A DNA stretch of 64,000 nucleotides from Pelomonas sp. Root405 (GTDB lineage: Bacteria > Pseudomonadota > Gammaproteobacteria > Burkholderiales > Burkholderiaceae_C). The DNA lies in contig NZ_LMDU01000001.1 in NCBI RefSeq assembly GCF_001425165.1, positions 961,311 to 1,025,310 on the forward strand, read 5' to 3'. The position numbers and the translations under genes were made by a program. Below the pieces are notes generated by a model that saw only the letters and a list, made by a program, of their open reading frames with translations, was not told the DNA's origin and did not search any database. Of the stretch, positions 1-10,798 are shown piece after piece. Numbering within the stretch: the stretch's first letter is position 1; the number at the start of each line of letters is the position of its first letter.

Positions 1-1367
1 CCGCGCTGCACGGCTTCGCAGCCGAGGCGGCCGCCCAGGCGCGGGAAGGCCGCGCCCGGCTCCAGGTCGACGAGGCAGGCGCCCAGGTGCTCCGGCCACT
101 CCGCCGCCAGGCGCGACAGCAACAGGTCGGGCCGCAGCGTTGCAAAGACGACGCCGTCCAGGGACTGCTGGCTGGGTGCTGCCTGGCCGCGGTACAGCGG
201 CTGGTAGACGACGACGCCGACGGTGGTTTCCTTGTCTTGCGACAGCTGGAAGCCCGCTGACGCCACCGGCCGACCCAGCGGCGCGGCCTTTTCTATGGCG
301 GCGCGCGCACTCGGAATCGCGCGCACATTGACACCCAGCGCGCCGGCATTGCGCGACAGCGGCTCGATGAGGCGGATGGCCAGCATGTCCTCGTCCGTCG
401 GCGGGCGCAGGTCACCCGCGCGCAGCCGGTCCCGAGCCCGGTAGCCACCCGGGAAGGCGTCGGCCGCAGCGGCGGCGTTGAAGCGCTCGACGTCGGCACG
501 GGGCACGCGCAAAGTCAGCCCCAGCGCGATCAGCGAGCTGTCGCCCGTCAGGAAGCCGCTCGTGGCGCGCGCGAACTCTTCGCGCGTGGGCCGCGGCTTG
601 ACCTTGACCAGGCCATGCACGCCCTCCAGCGCCAGCAGCGGCTCGCGCAGCCGGCCGGCCAGCGACTGGGCCGCGCTGGTCGCATCACGTGTGAAATCGG
701 CGCGGTTGCGCTGGCGGTCCCATTCCAGCGTCGCGGCCACGCCCAGGCCGACCAGCAAGGTCGTCAGCAGCATCGGCAGGGCCACGCTGAAACGCCGCGA
801 CGCCCAAGCGGAGCGCGGCTGGCCGATCAGCGCCAGCGTGATCGGCGTGGCGATCAGCATGCCCATCACGTCGCCCGTCCACCAGACGGTCCACACCAGG
901 CCAGTCTGCGCGGCGGCGATCACGCCGGTGGCCTTCAGCAGCAGCGTCGCGCAAGTCGGGCTGATGACACCGGCCAGGGCGGCGGCCGCCAGATAGGCCA
1001 GGATCTCGCGGGGCGAGGCCAGCACCAGCGGCCGGCCGCACCAGCGCCGCAACAGCAGCGTGCCCGCCGCCGCCTGGGCCGCCGCGCCGCAGCCGATGCC
1101 GATGCCCAGCAGCAGCGCGCTTTGGCTCATGTCGGCCAGCATGGTGGCCTGCACGACGAAGGAGCCCAGGGCCACCGCCGGCAGATAGCGCAGGCCCCAG
1201 ACCAGCAGAACGGCCAGGCCCCAGCCGGCGGCCGGGTAGATGGGGGCCACCTCGTAGGGCGGCAGCACCATCAGCAGGCCGAGCCGGCCGAGCAGGTAGT
1301 AGACGAGCGTGACGCCCGCCGACAAGGCCAGGTAGCGACCCGCCGCGCGGGCGTCCACAGCGGTCAC
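1..1367 (-). CDS. MASE1-CHASE membrane sensor, N-terminal part (runs off left edge)
   Basis: About 455 codons of a sensory membrane protein are visible; the output domain lies outside the window, so it could be a histidine kinase or a diguanylate cyclase/phosphodiesterase. The first ~210 residues form a series of hydrophobic helices with the MASE1-like signature APIYPAAGWGLAVLLVWG near residue 40. They are followed by a periplasmic stretch (~225-440) resembling a CHASE domain. There, a helix after the last membrane span leads into LREPLLALEGVHGLV, and DVERFNAA and VGVVVYQPLYRG come further on. I place the start at a GTG 73 bases after the permease gene, because a GAAGGG Shine-Dalgarno-like sequence precedes it and no in-frame ATG lies near. 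Domain assignment is by pattern only; the start is uncertain. Confidence 0.72.
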   Translation of the reverse strand, partial: MTAVDARAAGRYLALSAGVTLVYYLLGRLGLLMVLPPYEVAPIYPAAGWGLAVLLVWGLRYLPAVALGSFVVQATMLADMSQSALLLGIGIGCGAAAQAAAGTLLLRRWCGRPLVLASPREILAYLAAAALAGVISPTCATLLLKATGVIAAAQTGLVWTVWWTGDVMGMLIATPITLALIGQPRSAWASRRFSVALPMLLTTLLVGLGVAATLEWDRQRNRADFTRDATSAAQSLAGRLREPLLALEGVHGLVKVKPRPTREEFARATSGFLTGDSSLIALGLTLRVPRADVERFNAAAAADAFPGGYRARDRLRAGDLRPPTDEDMLAIRLIEPLSRNAGALGVNVRAIPSARAAIEKAAPLGRPVASAGFQLSQDKETTVGVVVYQPLYRGQAAPSQQSLDGVVFATLRPDLLLSRLAAEWPEHLGACLVDLEPGAAFPRLGGRLGCEAVQR

Positions 1368-1440
1368 TGGTGCACCCTTCGGCCTGCGGCCTTGCCCGCC
1401 AAGCGGGAGCGAGCTTGCTGGGGGCGACCCGGCGCCGCGC
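1368..1440. repeat. Short hairpin-rich spacer after the permease stop codon
   Basis: This 73-base spacer lies between two minus-strand genes. It contains the palindrome GGCCTGCGGCC and the hairpin CCCGC-CAA-GCGGG. Its style, a cluster of short hairpins directly after a stop codon, recalls the three long repeats at 34, 45.7 and 47.1 kb. I could not align it to them, so at most it is a different family of intergenic element or a weak terminator. Confidence 0.3.
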
Positions 1441-4008
1441 TCATTCGACCTGCGCCTCCCGCAGCGTCTGCACGACCGGCCGTTTCAGCACCCCGCGCAG
1501 GCTCCACCAGCCCGCGCTCCAGGCCAGCAGCGCGCCGCAGAGGGCACTGACCACCGGCACCCAGGGCTTGATCTGCCAATCGAACTCGAAGACATAGCGT
1601 GCCAGCAGCGCCGCCAGCACCAGTGCCACCCCGCCCGCCAGGAAGCCGGCCAGCGCGCCGACACCCAGCAGCTCGGCGCGCTGCACCTGGGCCAGCAGCG
1701 ATGACGGCGCGCCCAGCGCCCGCATCAGCGCGAACTCGCGTGTGCGCGCCTCGCGCGTGCTGCCCACGGCGGCCAGCAGCACGACCAAGCCGGTCGCCAG
1801 CGTGAAGCTGAACAGGAACTGCACGGCCTGGATGACCTGGTCCAACACGCGCTGCACCTGGTTCAGCTGCGCCGACACGTCGATGACAGTGAGGTTGGGG
1901 AACTGTCGGGCCAGCGCACGGTCCAGCTGGCTGTTGACGGGCGTGCGGTAGGCGGCGATCTGCGTGGCCGGCAGGTCGGGCAGGGCGGCGGCCTCGAACA
2001 GCACGAAGAAGTTGACCCGCATCGACGACCAGTCCACCTTGCGCAGATTGGTGATGCGGCCCTGCACCGGCTGGCCGGCGATGTCGAAGGCCAGCTGGTC
2101 GCCGAGCTTGAGCCCCAGCGTCTGCGCCAGGCCTTCCTCGACGCTCATGCCCATCTCGCCGGGTGCCGCCGAGCCCCAGCGCCCGCTGACGATCTCGTTG
2201 TGCACCGGCTGTTCGGCGGTGTGGCTGAGGTTGAACTCGCGCTCGGCCAGGCGCTGGGCACGGTCCTCGGAAAACTGCTTGCCCTGCACGGCCTCGCCAT
2301 TGATGGCGGTCAGGCGGCCGCGGATCATCGGATACCAGTCGAAGTCCTTCACGCCGGCGTCGACCAGCGTCTGGCGCACGGCCTCGCGCTGGTCCGGCTG
2401 GATGTTGATGATGAAGCGGTCCGGCGCGGCGGCCGGCGTGGCCTGACGCCAGCTGTCGATGAGGTCGGTGCGCAGCAGCACCAGCAGAGCCAGCGCCAAC
2501 AGGCCGACGGCCAGCGACGAGACCTGCATGACGGCGAAGCCTGGCCGCGCCGCGACCTGGCGCGTGGCCAGCAGCAGCCAGCGCGGCACGCCGGCGCCGC
2601 TGACATTGGTCGGCACGATGCGGCGCAGCAGCTTGACGGCGACGAACGCCAGCAGCGCGAACAGCAGCATCGCACCGGCAAAGCCGGCCGCTGCGATGGC
2701 GCCCAGCTTCACGTCGCCGGCCAGCACGACGAGGATGGCCGCCAGCCCCGCCACGCCCGCGGCCAGTACCAGCACCGAGCCGGCCTTGGGGGCGCCAAGG
2801 TCGCGGCGGATGACGCGCAGCGGCGGCACGGCCGCCAGCTGCAGTACTGGCGGCAGGCCGAAGCCCAGCAGCAGCGACAGGCCCAGGCCCAGGCCGAGCA
2901 GCGCCGGCCAGATGCTGGGCGCCGGCAGCGCCACATTGATCAGGCCGGCCAGCAACGACACGAAGACCTGGTGCAGGCCCAGGCCGATCAACACGCCGGC
3001 CAGGCTGGCAGCCAAGCCGGCGAGCAGGAACTCCAGCCCATAGGCCCAGGCGATGCGCCGCTGCGGCTGGCCCAGCACGCGCAGCATCGCGCAGGCATCC
3101 AGGTGGCGTGCCGCAAAGTCGCGCGCGGCCAGCGCCACGGCCACGGCCGCGAGCAGGGCCGACAGCATGGCCACGAGGCGCAGGAAGCGCGCGGCGCGGT
3201 CCAGCGTCTGGCGCATTTCGGGGCGGCCGGATTCGAGCGACTCCAGGCGCACGCCGCGCAGCTTGTCCCGTTCGACCAACTCCTCGGCGCCGCTGACGAA
3301 ACGCTTGACGGCGTCAGCCGTTGCGCCCGGGCCCGGCACCAGGGCCAGCCGGTAGGTGAGCCGGCTGGCCGGTTGCACCAGGCCGGTGGCGGGCAGGTCG
3401 GCCTCGGTCAGCATGACGCGTGGCGCGAAGTTGATGAAACCGCCGCCGCGGTCGGGTTCGGTCTCGATAAGGGCGGTCAGCTTGAGGCGGCTGTCGCCGA
3501 GCAGCAGCATGTCGCCGAGCTTGAGGCCGAGGGTGTCGGCCACGGCCGGGTCGGCCCAGACCTCGCCGGCGGCCGGTGCGCCGCTGCGCCCCGGCAGGGA
3601 CTCGCGCAGCGTGATGCGGCCCCGCAGCGGATAGCCCGCGCTGACCGCCTTGACCGACACCAGGCGGCTCTCGCCACCCTGCGCCTCGTCGGCGCGCGCC
3701 ATGCTCGGGAAGGCCGCGCTGCGCACGGTGGTCAGCTTGAGCTCATTCGCCAGGTCGACGATGGCCTGCGGCGTCGGCTGGTCGCTGGCGACGACGGCGT
3801 CACCGCCAAGCAGCTGGGCAGCGTCGCGGCGCAGGCCCTGGTCGAGGCGGTCCGACAGGAAGGCGACCGCGCAAAGTGCCGCGACCGCCAAGGCGACCGC
3901 CAGCATCAGCAGGCGCAGTTCGCCGGCCCGCCAATCCCGCAACAGCTGTCGCCAGGCGATCAACAGGGTGGCGGGCGGACGTTGGGCGGCTACAGCAGGG
4001 GACGTCAT
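1441..4008 (-). CDS. FtsX-family ABC transporter permease, YbbP-like (855 aa)
   Basis: Large inner-membrane permease of the MacB/FtsX superfamily, most like the YbbP group, which is annotated as a lysophospholipase L1 biosynthesis-type ABC permease. An N-terminal membrane helix (LRLLMLAVALAVAALCAVAF, ~residues 30-50) is followed by a large periplasmic domain. Then come a central block of about six helices (~265-480), a second periplasmic domain and a C-terminal FtsX block of three helices. The duplicated periplasmic-domain/FtsX arrangement and the ~850-residue length fit this group. The start at 4008 (MTSPAVAAQR) is preferred because the longer frame would run into the upstream peptidase gene. 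Homologues normally pair with a YbbA-type ATPase; none is adjacent here, so the ATPase would have to come from elsewhere. Confidence 0.85.
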   Translation of the reverse strand: MTSPAVAAQRPPATLLIAWRQLLRDWRAGELRLLMLAVALAVAALCAVAFLSDRLDQGLRRDAAQLLGGDAVVASDQPTPQAIVDLANELKLTTVRSAAFPSMARADEAQGGESRLVSVKAVSAGYPLRGRITLRESLPGRSGAPAAGEVWADPAVADTLGLKLGDMLLLGDSRLKLTALIETEPDRGGGFINFAPRVMLTEADLPATGLVQPASRLTYRLALVPGPGATADAVKRFVSGAEELVERDKLRGVRLESLESGRPEMRQTLDRAARFLRLVAMLSALLAAVAVALAARDFAARHLDACAMLRVLGQPQRRIAWAYGLEFLLAGLAASLAGVLIGLGLHQVFVSLLAGLINVALPAPSIWPALLGLGLGLSLLLGFGLPPVLQLAAVPPLRVIRRDLGAPKAGSVLVLAAGVAGLAAILVVLAGDVKLGAIAAAGFAGAMLLFALLAFVAVKLLRRIVPTNVSGAGVPRWLLLATRQVAARPGFAVMQVSSLAVGLLALALLVLLRTDLIDSWRQATPAAAPDRFIINIQPDQREAVRQTLVDAGVKDFDWYPMIRGRLTAINGEAVQGKQFSEDRAQRLAEREFNLSHTAEQPVHNEIVSGRWGSAAPGEMGMSVEEGLAQTLGLKLGDQLAFDIAGQPVQGRITNLRKVDWSSMRVNFFVLFEAAALPDLPATQIAAYRTPVNSQLDRALARQFPNLTVIDVSAQLNQVQRVLDQVIQAVQFLFSFTLATGLVVLLAAVGSTREARTREFALMRALGAPSSLLAQVQRAELLGVGALAGFLAGGVALVLAALLARYVFEFDWQIKPWVPVVSALCGALLAWSAGWWSLRGVLKRPVVQTLREAQVE

Positions 4009-4037
4009 GCGCGCGACTGTAGCCGCGCGCGGCTGCG

Positions 4038-4985
4038 TCACTGCGTCTCGGTAGCGGCCAGTGTGGCGCGTGCCGCACTGCGCCAAGCCGGCTCGGCGGC
4101 GTCCGCCCGCTGCACGGCCCGCTCGGCCGCCGCGCGGGCGCCCGTTCGATCACCGGCGGCCAGCCGCAGCCGCGCGAGGTTGTTCCAGGCCACGGCACTG
4201 CCGTGCTGCCGCGCGACGGCCTCGAAGGCGTTGCTGGCGCCGGCCGCGTCATCGGCCGCATGCAGGGTGTTGCCCAGGCCGATGCCGGCAAGCGCGTTGC
4301 CCGGCCAGCGCGCCAGCAACGTGCGATAGGCCAGGGCCGCCCGGCCCGGCGGCGCGACACGCTCGAAGCCGACCGCGGCGTCCAGCGCGTCCGCCTCGGT
4401 CGCCGTGGCCGGCAGCCGGTCCGGCGGCAACACGGCGATGGCCCAGCGGCCGGCGCGCGCCCACGTGTATTCGAAGGTGCGCAGTGGCAAGGTCTGGCGT
4501 CGCGTCGTGCCGCTGCGCAGCACCAGTTCGCGCTGCGCCAGGTCATAGCCCACAACGACCGCGTAATGCCATCGCGGCGCGAAGTCCAGGCCGAGGTTCT
4601 GCAACACGATGACGGCATGGCCAGCGGCCACCTCGCGCAGCAGCGCCTGCAGTTCGGGCGGCAGGCGCGTTGCGACAGCGCCCTGGCGGCGCGCGCCGCC
4701 GAGCATCTCCAGCTGCAGGCTGCCGGCGCGTGAAGGCAGGAAGACGGCATCGGCCAGCCGGTTCGGGTCGGCGGGCAGGCCGGCGTCGGCCAGCACGGTG
4801 GCAAGGGCCGCCGGGCCGCAGTGGTCACGCGTCTGCGCGTAGAACGGCACCTCGTCGCGCTCGGCGGTGAGCGGCAGGTCGGTGGGGCGCTCGGCCAGCA
4901 GGGCGGCCGTTTGCGGCGGCGTGAAGAAGGCCGCGCAGCCGCTCAGCAGCAGCGCGGCCAGTGCAGCTGCCAGCCGGGCGATCAA
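4038..4985 (-). CDS. PA2778-type cysteine peptidase lipoprotein with C-terminal TPR-like repeats (315 aa)
   Basis: Predicted lipoprotein: the signal peptide ends in a lipobox, LLLSGC (Cys at ~17). A peptidase C39-like papain-fold domain follows, with the catalytic motif RDHCGPAALATVLADAG (Cys near residue 56) and the matching His in APRWHYAVVVGYD (~residue 140). The C-terminal third (~215-310) has TPR-like helical pairs (GNALAGIGLGNTLHAADD, SAVAWNNLARLRLAAGD). This matches the architecture of the PA2778 family, whose substrate is not established as far as I know. The start codon overlaps the stop of the upstream PA2779-like gene by four bases, so the two are translationally coupled, as expected for this pair. 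Confidence 0.85.
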   Translation of the reverse strand: MIARLAAALAALLLSGCAAFFTPPQTAALLAERPTDLPLTAERDEVPFYAQTRDHCGPAALATVLADAGLPADPNRLADAVFLPSRAGSLQLEMLGGARRQGAVATRLPPELQALLREVAAGHAVIVLQNLGLDFAPRWHYAVVVGYDLAQRELVLRSGTTRRQTLPLRTFEYTWARAGRWAIAVLPPDRLPATATEADALDAAVGFERVAPPGRAALAYRTLLARWPGNALAGIGLGNTLHAADDAAGASNAFEAVARQHGSAVAWNNLARLRLAAGDRTGARAAAERAVQRADAAEPAWRSAARATLAATETQ

Positions 4986-5383
4986 CGCACCGAGCGCGTG
5001 AACGGGAAGATCTTCGTCAGGCCGAGGATGTCGGTCACCAGCAGGATGATGAAGACCGTGAACAGCACCCCCACGATGTCGGCACTGCCGGCAGGGGCCT
5101 CGTCGATCTGCGTGAGCATCTGCTGCGCCTCGGCATCGGTCAGCGCATCGACGCGGGCGCGCATCTCGTCGGTGGACACGCCGCGGGCCTGCAGCATCGC
5201 GGCCAGGTCGGCGCGGTCCAGCGCCTCATGCAAGCGGGCATGCGCGGCGCTGCGCTCGGGCTGAAGTGCTGCAGCCGCCTGCTCGGTGCTGATCAGCGCC
5301 GTCGGCGCGGCCTGGGCCATGCTGCCAAAGACCAGGGATGCAGCCAGGACCGAGGTGAGGATCTGTCGTGCCTTGTTGTTCAT
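4982..5383 (-). CDS. PA2779-family small membrane protein (133 aa)
   Basis: Small protein with a cleavable-looking signal sequence (ILTSVLAASLVFGSMAQA). A central helical region contains LQARGVSTDEMRARVDALTD, and a C-terminal transmembrane helix (IVGVLFTVFIILLVTDILGL) ends in a basic tail. The arrangement and the DALTDAEAQQM-type helix are those of the PA2779 family. It is the first gene of a unit with the C39-like peptidase and possibly the permease that follows. The function is unknown; a substrate or anchor role for the peptidase is inference from constant pairing. Confidence 0.85.
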   Translation of the reverse strand: MNNKARQILTSVLAASLVFGSMAQAAPTALISTEQAAAALQPERSAAHARLHEALDRADLAAMLQARGVSTDEMRARVDALTDAEAQQMLTQIDEAPAGSADIVGVLFTVFIILLVTDILGLTKIFPFTRSVR

Positions 5384-5523
5384 ATCGATGTCCTGCCGTT
5401 CGGCGGTTGTTGGGGCACGGATGCTAGAGCGCGCCCGCCCTGCGGCGCAACGCTGCGGACAGGTTGCGGCTTCGTCCTACAACGGCTGACCGGCTTGGCC
5501 ATCACGTAAACTCGCGCCCCATT

Positions 5524-5597
5524 GCGGGTGTAGTTCAATGGTAGAACTTCAGCTTCCCAAGCTGACTACGTGGGTTCGATTCCCATCACCCGCTCCA
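5524..5597 (+). tRNA. tRNA-Gly(CCC), CCA encoded
   Basis: The full cloverleaf can be folded by eye. The acceptor GCGGGTG pairs with CACCCGC, the D-arm is GTTC/GAAC, the anticodon stem TCAGC/GCTGA carries loop TTCCCAA, and the T-arm holds TTCGATT. The anticodon is CCC, so it reads the GGG glycine codon. The discriminator T is at 5594 and the CCA end (5595-5597) is encoded. Only about 140 bases separate it from the divergent PA2779-like gene. Confidence 0.97.
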
Positions 5598-5634
5598 AAT
5601 GCGAGACGGCCCCTTCAAGGGCCGTTCCGCATTT
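5597..5634 (+). terminator. Double-stem hairpin directly behind the tRNA
   Basis: An outer stem AAATGCG/CGCATTT encloses an inner stem ACGGCCC/GGGCCGT with loop CTTCAA. It begins within the CCA of the tRNA. There is only a short T stretch, so it may serve in termination or 3'-end processing rather than as a classical terminator. Confidence 0.6.
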
Positions 5635-5669
5635 GGAAAGGGTCTTGGGATGAGAACCCACCGGGGTTC

Positions 5670-5758
5670 GTTCAAGGACAGCCAGTGGCTGTCCTTGAAC
5701 GTGCCGCAGGCACGGGCCGAGCGCGAGCGAGGCCGAGGAATCGGTCACAGCCGATTCC
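5670..5758. repeat. Two palindromes downstream of the tRNA
   Basis: At 5670-5700 a perfect inverted repeat has 15-base arms (GTTCAAGGACAGCCA and its complement) around a single G. At 5737-5758 a second has arms GGAATCGG and CCGATTCC. No gene is supported here: the open frame on the minus strand ending in VMGIEPT is a widely seen artefact of tRNA-flanking DNA. The palindromes resemble REP-type elements or the tail of a tRNA-associated integration scar; neither can be proved here. Confidence 0.55.
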
Positions 5759-5788
5759 GCGCATTCCCTTCACCCCCGCCGAACCCGC

Positions 5789-6469
5789 TCAAGGCTGGCC
5801 CTGCCCATCCCGCCCAGCTCCCACAGTACCACCCTCCGTCAAGCCGCCGCCCAAGCCGGAACCGCCGTCGGCTTGCCTTGCCCCCCTGGCTTTTCCGGCC
5901 GCATCCCCGGCGCCGCTCCTTCCGCGCGCGTTGCCCGTCGCGGGCCGCAGCGGCCCCTGCCGGGGCACGAGCACATCGGCCGGAACCGCATCAAGGTCCA
6001 GCACCTCCCGGATGAAGGTCCGCAGCGACACCACCAGCGCGCCAGTCTCGACGTTGCGACCCGCCACCATGTCGCCGGCAACCTGCGCCGCCAGACGCAC
6101 CTGCTCAGCCGTGCCAAGCAGGATGACATCGGACAGGGCCGCTTCGACCGCGTCACGCAGGCGCCGGCGCCGCTCGGACCCGGGTGAGTCGATCCCGGGT
6201 GTCCCGCGTTCAAGCTGTGCGGTCCGCAGCTCCCGGAGGTGACTCGGGTCGACGCTCAAGTCACCGGTGAATGAGCCGCCAAGCGTTTTGTAGGCCGCGA
6301 TGAGCGTCTTCAAGCGTTCGTTGATCTGGCGGTTTGCGCGTTCACGCCGCTGCTGCACGGTCTGCATCAGCAGCAAGCGGATGCTGACGGCCACAAGTGA
6401 CACCACGGCAAGACCGATGAGCGTGGTCAATGCGCCTTCCCAAGAGCTGAAGTCCAGGATGCCTTTCAT
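5789..6469 (-). CDS. Single-span membrane protein of unknown function (226 aa)
   Basis: I do not recognise a named family with certainty. One N-terminal transmembrane helix (ALTTLIGLAVVSLVAVSIRLLLM, about residues 13-35) is followed by a basic juxtamembrane helix rich in Arg/Gln. A helical domain (~50-160) contains RLRDAVEAALSDVILLGTAEQV and TGALVVSLRTFIREVLDLD. The C-terminal ~55 residues are a low-complexity Gly/Arg/Ala tail. Single-span proteins of this layout are common in proteobacteria as hypothetical proteins. It lies 16 bases behind the DUF1349 gene on the same strand, so the two may be co-transcribed. The tail composition leaves some doubt whether the C-terminus is functional. Confidence 0.65.
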   Translation of the reverse strand: MKGILDFSSWEGALTTLIGLAVVSLVAVSIRLLLMQTVQQRRERANRQINERLKTLIAAYKTLGGSFTGDLSVDPSHLRELRTAQLERGTPGIDSPGSERRRRLRDAVEAALSDVILLGTAEQVRLAAQVAGDMVAGRNVETGALVVSLRTFIREVLDLDAVPADVLVPRQGPLRPATGNARGRSGAGDAAGKARGARQADGGSGLGGGLTEGGTVGAGRDGQGQP

Positions 6470-6485
6470 TTAGAGGGTCCGAGCC

Positions 6486-7085
6486 TCATGTGCCCATCGC
6501 GCGCCAGTCGTTCGCCCCGAACTGCAGCGCCTGTACCCGACACCCGAACCCCGGCCCGACCGGGCTGCAGGCATACACGCCCACGTCGATCTCATCGGGG
6601 CAGTCGTGCAGATGCGCGATGCGCAGCTGCTGCCACGTCGTGCCGTTCGCCGAAGACTCGACGCAAAAGTCGGCGCCGCGTCGACTGAGGCGATACCAGA
6701 GCCGGTTCAGCGTCGAGTCAACGTCTTGAGTGGCCCAGTCGGAGTAGCCGAGATTCGTCACGACCGAGCCGAGGCGGCTGGGGCCGTCGGGCTCGTATTC
6801 CACGGAGGCCTTGATCCAGGTGTCAGCGCTTGCCCGGCACATGACGCCGCATTGGTCGTACTGGGCATTGGGCGTGAACCAGAGCCAGGCGGTCAGGCTG
6901 AAGTCGCCCGTCACCGCCACGAAGAAGAAGTGGCCGTTGTCGCGCCTGAAGCCGTAGTGCGTGCGCTGCCAGTAGTCGGTGTCGGGGCGTGTCGTGATTT
7001 CGAGGGCGTCGCCCACATGCCAGGCGGCTGGCTCGTTGGACCATCTGAATGGGGCGAGCGTGTCGCTCAGAAGATGCTGGACCAT
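6486..7085 (-). CDS. DUF1349 family protein (199 aa)
   Basis: A full-length DUF1349 protein, a concanavalin-A-like jelly-roll fold related to Bacillus YesU. Family hallmarks visible are an N-terminal RWSNEPAAW, then DYWQRTHYGF, FFFVAVTGDF, YDQCGVMCRASADTWIKASVEY, and the C-terminal IDVGVYACSPVGPGFGCRVQ. There is no signal peptide, so it is probably cytoplasmic. The biochemical role of the family is not established; a carbohydrate-binding fold is suggested from structure. It lies 36 bases downstream of the diguanylate cyclase gene, but functional linkage cannot be claimed. Confidence 0.88.
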   Translation of the reverse strand: MVQHLLSDTLAPFRWSNEPAAWHVGDALEITTRPDTDYWQRTHYGFRRDNGHFFFVAVTGDFSLTAWLWFTPNAQYDQCGVMCRASADTWIKASVEYEPDGPSRLGSVVTNLGYSDWATQDVDSTLNRLWYRLSRRGADFCVESSANGTTWQQLRIAHLHDCPDEIDVGVYACSPVGPGFGCRVQALQFGANDWRAMGT

Positions 7086-7121
7086 GCGCGGTTGAGAGGG
7101 TTGCAGACGCTTGGTCTATTG

Positions 7122-8056
7122 TCAGCCGTCCACCCAGCTCACACGCCCGCGCCCCGCCGCCTTGGCCAGATACAGCGCCCGATCCGCCGCCTCGACCAGC
7201 CCCTGGGCCTGCGTGCCCGCGGCCACACCGAGGCTGATGGTCAGGCAGCCTTCCACGCCCGGATGCGGCAGCGCCTGCGCGCGCACCGTGTCCTCCATCA
7301 ACTGCGCCACGCCGATGGCGCCGGCCAGGTCGGTGTCGGGCAGCAGGCAGACGAATTCCTCGCCGCCATAGCGCGCCAGCAGGTCGCTGGGCCGGCGCAG
7401 GCAGGCGCGCAGGGCGGTGGCAACGCGGCGCAGGCAGTCGTCGCCGGCGAGGTGCCCCAGCGCGTCGTTGTAGCGCTTGAAGTGGTCGACGTCGGCCAGC
7501 ACGATGGCCAGCGGCGCGCGGGTGCGCTGGGCGCGGCGGGCCTCGGCGACGAAGCGTTCGTCGAAGTGGCGCCGGTTGTGCACGCCGGTCAGGCCGTCGA
7601 TGAAGGCGAGCTCGCGCAGCAGGTCGGACTGGGCCTTCAGCGTCAGCTGGGTGCGCACCCGGGCACGCACGATGCTGGGATTGAAGGGCTTGGTGATGAA
7701 GTCGGCCGCGCCAGCGTCCAGGGCGCGGGTCTCTTCGTCGGGATGGTCCTGCGAGGTGACGAAGATGACGGCGATGGCGCGCAGCAGCGGGTCGGCCTTC
7801 ATCTCGGCGCACAGCTGGTGGCCGTCCATGCCGGGCATCTGCACGTCCAGCAGCACCAGGTCGGGCTGGCGGTCGCGGCAGAGCTGCAGGGCGCGTGGCC
7901 CGTCGGTGGCCATCAGCACCTGGCAGTCGGCCGCGAAGACGCGGTGCAGGGCCTGGATGTTGACGGGCTGGTCGTCGACGATGAGCAGGCGCGGACGGCG
8001 GCCGCTGGGTGCATGTCCCGGCTGCAGCGGGCTGCGGTCGGGCAGGGACAGCTGCA

Positions 8057-8060
<4 letters not shown>
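7122..8060 (-). CDS. Response regulator with GGDEF domain (diguanylate cyclase, 312 aa)
   Basis: A CheY-like receiver (residues ~24-140; acidic pair D29/D30, phospho-acceptor D72 in [11 protein letters not shown], Lys in FITKPF) is joined to a GGDEF domain (~150-310). The active site is GGEEF at 232-236. The I-site RxxD (RPSD, 223-226) lies the standard five residues before it, so the enzyme should make c-di-GMP from two GTP and be product-inhibited. The start at 8060 is chosen because its ATG overlaps the kinase stop (ATGA), giving translational coupling. The natural reading is that the upstream hybrid kinase controls this PleD/WspR-like output. Both residues and architecture support a functional cyclase. 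Confidence 0.94.
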
Positions 8061-10678
<2,618 letters not shown>

Positions 10679-10798
10679 CGCTCCCCCGAACTGCTGGAGC
10701 CCGGCGAGCAATGCCAGGCGCTTCGAGTCTAGGACGGGCTCGCCAGGCGGCTGATGCGGGGTAGCTACAAGGGGTTACAGGTTTGCCCTAGGACCGAC

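Noticed and set aside
2200-4329. Long plus-strand open frame antisense to the YbbP-like permease gene
   Set aside because: It is Gln/Arg/His-rich, caused by high-GC codon bias of the real minus-strand gene, and has no domain pattern.
5566-5748. Minus-strand frame ending in VMGIEPT over the tRNA-Gly
   Set aside because: This is a known artefact of tRNA-flanking DNA; it reads through the tRNA and the palindromes and has no ribosome-binding site.
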